Below are positions 60,154 through 64,000 of a stretch of 64,000 nt of DNA, piece after piece. Each line of letters starts with the position of its first letter. The first letter of the stretch is position 1. The stretch is taken from NCBI RefSeq assembly GCF_029866045.1, contig NZ_JARXAB010000021.1:1-64000 (forward strand), given 5' to 3'. The notes beneath the pieces are model-generated. The model saw nothing but the letters and a program-made list of their open reading frames with translations, was not told the DNA's origin and did not search any database. The stretch comes from Ramlibacter sp. Its GTDB lineage: Bacteria > Pseudomonadota > Gammaproteobacteria > Burkholderiales > Burkholderiaceae_C. Made by a program: the position numbers and the translations under genes.

Positions 60154-61036
60154 AAGGGGCAGCGGGCGGGCAGCCGCTGCACTGGTGCTCAACGCCCTGG
60201 TCTGGGGCTTGTCCTGGTGGCCCTTTCGCGAGCTACAGGCCTTGGGCTTGCATCCGCTGTGGGCCACGGGAGGCGTTTACCTTCTGTCTCTCATCGTGAT
60301 GCTGGCCTTCCGGCCGCAGACCCTGAAGGAGTGCGCAGGGCACGCCGCCTTGTGGCTGCTGGCCCTCGTCGCCGGCCTGACCAATATTGGCTTCAACTGG
60401 GCGGTCTCCATCGGTGACGTGGTCCGCGTGGTGCTGCTGTTCTACCTGATGCCGGCCTGGTCGCTGCTGCTGGCCTGGCCTCTGCTGGGAGAGCGGCCCA
60501 CCGTCTCTGGCCTGCTGCGCCTGGCACTGGCACTGGCCGGGGTGGTGGTGGTGCTCGACCCTGGCACGGGCGGCTGGCCCCTGCCCCAGGGGGCGGCCGA
60601 CTGGCTGGCCCTGGGTGCGGGCTTTTGCTTCGCCTTCACCAACATTTTGCTGCGCAAGCTCGAGCAAGTACCGCCTTGGGCGCGGGTGCTGGCAATGTTT
60701 GGCGGCGGCCTGGTGATGGCCAGCGCCACCGCAGCGGCGGGATGGGGCGCAGGCCTGCTGCCGCCGCCCCTTTTGCCGGCGGCCGGAGTGCTGCTGGCCT
60801 TGATGCTGGGTCTGGCCTTCCTGGGCGGGAACATCGCTCTGCAATACGGCGCGGCCCGACTGCCTGCGGCAGCGACCTCGCTGATCATGCTGTCGGAGGT
60901 GGTGTTCGCCAGCCTTTCGTCGGTCGCGCTGGGCGCGGCAGATTTCAGCCCGCGCATCGCGCTGGGCGCCGGGCTCATCCTGCTGGCAGCTTTGTGGGCG
61001 TGTCTGCCCGCGCGACCCCGGCAGGCGACACAATGA
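60146..61036 (+). CDS. EamA/DMT family transporter
   Basis: ALVLNALVWGLSWWPFRELQALGLHPLWATGGVYLLSLIVM; overlaps lplT end. Confidence 0.9.
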   Translation: MVERGSGRAAAALVLNALVWGLSWWPFRELQALGLHPLWATGGVYLLSLIVMLAFRPQTLKECAGHAALWLLALVAGLTNIGFNWAVSIGDVVRVVLLFYLMPAWSLLLAWPLLGERPTVSGLLRLALALAGVVVVLDPGTGGWPLPQGAADWLALGAGFCFAFTNILLRKLEQVPPWARVLAMFGGGLVMASATAAAGWGAGLLPPPLLPAAGVLLALMLGLAFLGGNIALQYGAARLPAAATSLIMLSEVVFASLSSVALGAADFSPRIALGAGLILLAALWACLPARPRQATQ

Positions 61037-61043
61037 GAGGCTT

Positions 61044-61553
61044 ATGACGATGAATACCTCCACCATCTACGACTTCACCGTCCGCCAGATCGATGGCCGG
61101 GACCAGCCCCTGGCCGCCTGGCGCTCACAGGTCCTGCTGGTGGTCAATACCGCCAGTGCCTGCGGCTTCACGCCGCAGTACGCCGGCCTCGAGACTCTGC
61201 ACCGCGACTACGGGGACCGGGGCCTGGTGGTGCTGGGGTTTCCCTGCAACCAGTTTGGCGCCCAGGAGCCGGGCAGCCACTCCGAAATCGCGACCTTCTG
61301 CGAAACGCGCTTCGGGGTCAGCTTTCCACTCATGGAAAAGGTCGAGGTCAACGGCGAGCAGGCGATTCCCCTGTACCGCTGGCTCAAAGCCGAAGCCCCC
61401 GGTCTGCTCGGGACACAGGCGATCAAGTGGAACTTCACCAAGTTCCTCGTCGGCCGTGACGGCCAGGTGATTCGCCGCTACCCGCCCACCGCCCGACCGG
61501 AGGCGATCCGCGCGGACATCGAGTCAGCGCTGGGGCAAGCGGCGCCCGCCTGA
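61044..61553 (+). CDS. Glutathione peroxidase
   Basis: LLVVNTASACGFTPQYAGLETLHRDYGDRGLVVLGFPCNQFGAQEPG; WNFTKFLVGRDG. Confidence 0.95.
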   Translation: MTMNTSTIYDFTVRQIDGRDQPLAAWRSQVLLVVNTASACGFTPQYAGLETLHRDYGDRGLVVLGFPCNQFGAQEPGSHSEIATFCETRFGVSFPLMEKVEVNGEQAIPLYRWLKAEAPGLLGTQAIKWNFTKFLVGRDGQVIRRYPPTARPEAIRADIESALGQAAPA

Positions 61554-61565
61554 GGCCGAGTCAGA

Positions 61566-62792
61566 TCAGGAGGCCAGGGCCTCGTCGAGCAACTCGACCC
61601 AATGCCGCACCGGCGTGTCGGTCCCCGATTGCAGATGGGTGATGCAGCCGATATTGGCTGAGGCAATGGCGGCAGGCTGCATCACGCCCAGGTGGCCTAG
61701 CTTGCGGTCGCGCAACTGGGTCGCGGTTCCCGGCTGAAGGACCGAGTAGGTGCCTGCGGACCCGCAGCACAGGTGAGCCTCCACCGGCGCCAGTTGCAGC
61801 TGGAAGCCCAGAGCCCCCAGGTGCTGCTCCACCCCGCCGCGCAGCTTCATGCCGTGCTGCAAGGTGCAGGGCGGGTGATAGGCGATGACGCCGGACGGCG
61901 GCCGCACCCGGTCTTTCAAGGCGGGCACGAGCTCGGGAAGCAGCTCACTCAGGTCGCGAGCCAGCGCGCTGATGCGGCGGGCCTTTTCGGCGTAGGCAGG
62001 GTCATCCTTTAGCAGGTGGCCGTACTCCTTGACCGTGACGCCGCAGCCGGAGGCATTGATCACCAGCGCCTCCACCTGACCCTGGTCCAGATAAGGCCAC
62101 CAGGCGTCGATGTTGGCGCGCATCTGGGCGCGGCCGCCGTCCTGGTCGTTGAGGTGGAACTTGACCCCGCCACAGCAACCGGCGCTGGGAGCCGACAGCG
62201 CCTGAATGCCCGCAGCGTCGAGCACACGCCGGGTAGCCGCGTTGATGTTGGGGGCCATCGCCGGCTGGACACAGCCTTCCAGCATCAGCACCTGGCGTGC
62301 ATGGGTGCGTGTGGGCAGGGCGCCCGCGGGCCGAGCAGCAGGCACCTTGGCCTGGAGCCCGGCGGGCAGCAGGCCACGCACCGCCTGGCCCAACTTCATC
62401 GCGGGGGCGAACAGGGGCGAGGGCAAGCCCTCCTTCAGCGCCCAGCGCAGCGCGCGCTGGGCCGGGCTCCGAGGCACACGGGCCTCGACGATGCGCCGGC
62501 CGATGTCGACCAGGTGACCGTACTGCACCCCGCTCGGGCAGGTGCTCTCGCAGTTGCGGCAGGTGAGGCAGCGGTCCAGGTGCAGCTGGGTCTTTTCCGT
62601 CGGTGCCTCGCCCTCGAGCACTTGCTTGATCAGGTAGATGCGGCCGCGTGGCCCATCGAGTTCGTCGCCGAAGATTTGGTAGGTCGGGCAAGTGGCGGTG
62701 CAAAAGCCGCAGTGCACGCACTTGCGCAGGATGGCCTCAGCCTCCAGGCCATCCGCCTGGTTCTGGAACTCGGGGGCAAGACGTGTCTGCAT
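61566..62792 (-). CDS. glcF: Glycolate oxidase iron-sulfur subunit
   Basis: CVHCGFCTATCPTYQIFGDELDGPRGRIYLIKQVLEG; CLTCRNCESTCPSGVQYGHL. Confidence 0.96.
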   Translation of the reverse strand: MQTRLAPEFQNQADGLEAEAILRKCVHCGFCTATCPTYQIFGDELDGPRGRIYLIKQVLEGEAPTEKTQLHLDRCLTCRNCESTCPSGVQYGHLVDIGRRIVEARVPRSPAQRALRWALKEGLPSPLFAPAMKLGQAVRGLLPAGLQAKVPAARPAGALPTRTHARQVLMLEGCVQPAMAPNINAATRRVLDAAGIQALSAPSAGCCGGVKFHLNDQDGGRAQMRANIDAWWPYLDQGQVEALVINASGCGVTVKEYGHLLKDDPAYAEKARRISALARDLSELLPELVPALKDRVRPPSGVIAYHPPCTLQHGMKLRGGVEQHLGALGFQLQLAPVEAHLCCGSAGTYSVLQPGTATQLRDRKLGHLGVMQPAAIASANIGCITHLQSGTDTPVRHWVELLDEALAS

Positions 62793-62798
62793 GAAAAC

Positions 62799-63956
62799 TC
62801 AAATGCCGGGGTAGAGCCGACCGGGGTTGAGGATGCCGGCGGGGTCGAACTCCCGCTTGAGGTCGCGGTGGATGCGTTCCAGCGTTGGGGCCAGCGGAGC
62901 CAAGCGTCCGGGGCGGGCAGCGGCGGCGGGGCCACCGGCGATAAAAAGGGTCGCATGACCACCCACCGCCTGCGCGGCGCGGCGCAGGCCCTCGCCCTCG
63001 GCCGGCAGGGCGCGCACCCAGCGCTGGCCGCCATGCCACTCGATGTAGGGGGCGTCGGGCAGCGCCAGCACGGGCGCTGTCTGCGGCACCGACAGACGCC
63101 ACAGATCCCGGTCGCCGCGCGCCTCGAACCAGGGCAGGCGCAGGTCGCGCGAGGCGGTCCAGTCAGACGCCACGTCACCCAAGCGCTCACCGCCCAGGCG
63201 CTGGCAGGCGGCGGCCACTGCGGCAACGGCCCCGCGCAGGCGCAGGTAGAGGGTAGGCACGCCCGCGTCGTCGACCCAGGCGCTGGCGTTCAGCGGCAGG
63301 CTTTGCCCGCCCCACTCGTTCAGGCGTCGCAGGGCTTCCTCCTGACTCATTTCGAAGCGCAGCGTGGCTTCGGCCGGCGCAACCGGCAGCACCTTGAGGC
63401 TCACCTCGGCGATCAGGCCCAGCGTGCCCATGGACCCCGCCAGAAGCCGCGAGACGTCGTAGCCGGCCACGTTCTTCATGACCTGCCCGCCAAAGACCAG
63501 CGTCTGGCCGCGGCCGTTGATGACTGTGGCGCCCAGCACGAAATCACGCACCGAGCCGACGCTGGCGCGGGCCGGGCCCGACAGGCCGGCGGCGACCATG
63601 CCGCCCACGGTGGCGCCCCCGCCAAAGTGCGGCGGCTCGAAAGGCAGGCACTGGCCCTGCGCGGCGAGAAGCGCCTCGAGCTGCGAAAGCGGCGTGCCGG
63701 CGCGGGCGGTGACCACCAGCTCGCTGGGCTCGTAACTGACGATGCCACTGAGATCAGCGGTTGAGAGGGTTTCACCGGCCTGCGCCGGCTCGCCGTAAAA
63801 GGCCTTGCTGCCACCGCCACGAATGCAAAGCGGCTGGCTCCGGGCGGCGGCATCGCGTATGCGCTCGGCCGCCTGCACCAGCGCCGAGGCTGCCTCGGAC
63901 GCAGAGGACGCGGTGGCGGGAGCGGGCTCGGTGGGCAGGGCGGCGGCCGACATCAT
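62799..63956 (-). CDS. glcE: Glycolate oxidase FAD-binding subunit
   Basis: LCIRGGGSKAFYGEPAQAGETLSTADLSGIVSYEPSELVVTARAGTPLSQLEALLAAQGQCLPFEPPHFG. Confidence 0.95.
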   Translation of the reverse strand: MMSAAALPTEPAPATASSASEAASALVQAAERIRDAAARSQPLCIRGGGSKAFYGEPAQAGETLSTADLSGIVSYEPSELVVTARAGTPLSQLEALLAAQGQCLPFEPPHFGGGATVGGMVAAGLSGPARASVGSVRDFVLGATVINGRGQTLVFGGQVMKNVAGYDVSRLLAGSMGTLGLIAEVSLKVLPVAPAEATLRFEMSQEEALRRLNEWGGQSLPLNASAWVDDAGVPTLYLRLRGAVAAVAAACQRLGGERLGDVASDWTASRDLRLPWFEARGDRDLWRLSVPQTAPVLALPDAPYIEWHGGQRWVRALPAEGEGLRRAAQAVGGHATLFIAGGPAAAARPGRLAPLAPTLERIHRDLKREFDPAGILNPGRLYPGI

Positions 63957-64000
63957 GGCCTCGATGTTATTCGCCCCGCAGGGGGTGGGCCGAGCGGCCG

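Noticed and set aside
62016-63764. 582 aa ORF on the plus strand
   Set aside because: Antisense shadow of glcF/glcE, which have clear family motifs

Overview
The window comes from a high-GC anoxygenic phototrophic proteobacterium, probably betaproteobacterial (Burkholderiales; inferred from gene content and style, not tested). Positions 1-20.7 kb are a photosynthesis gene cluster. The minus strand carries crtE-crtF and bchC-X-Y-Z-pufB-(small ORF)-pufA-L-M-C. A divergent plus-strand ccmABCDEFGH(I) cytochrome c maturation operon follows, then bchI-bchD-bchO on the minus strand. TGT-N12-ACA (PpsR/CrtJ-type) palindromes sit upstream of bchC, crtE, ccmA and bchI. Positions 20.9-25.5 kb are an accessory island with a duplicated two-gene module: a large Ser/Pro-rich protein with bacterial EndoU-like motifs, convergent with a small protein carrying a MafI-like GEWG[MI]A motif. 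A truncated copy of the uvrA 5' end lies between the two modules. The remainder is mostly housekeeping or ordinary: uvrA, pyrF, a TctC/lyase/LeuCD-like catabolic cluster, transporters, a type I secretion system with an RTX/VCBS adhesin and a glycosyltransferase, a two-component system, a Phd/RelE-type toxin-antitoxin pair, a heptosyltransferase, ilvE, radA, alr, lplT, a glutathione peroxidase and glcFE. The strongest candidate for an undescribed system is the duplicated EndoU-like/MafI-like module. Next are the PpsR-like control of an embedded ccm operon and a small membrane ORF between pufB and pufA. All family names come from reading motifs by eye; no database search was run.
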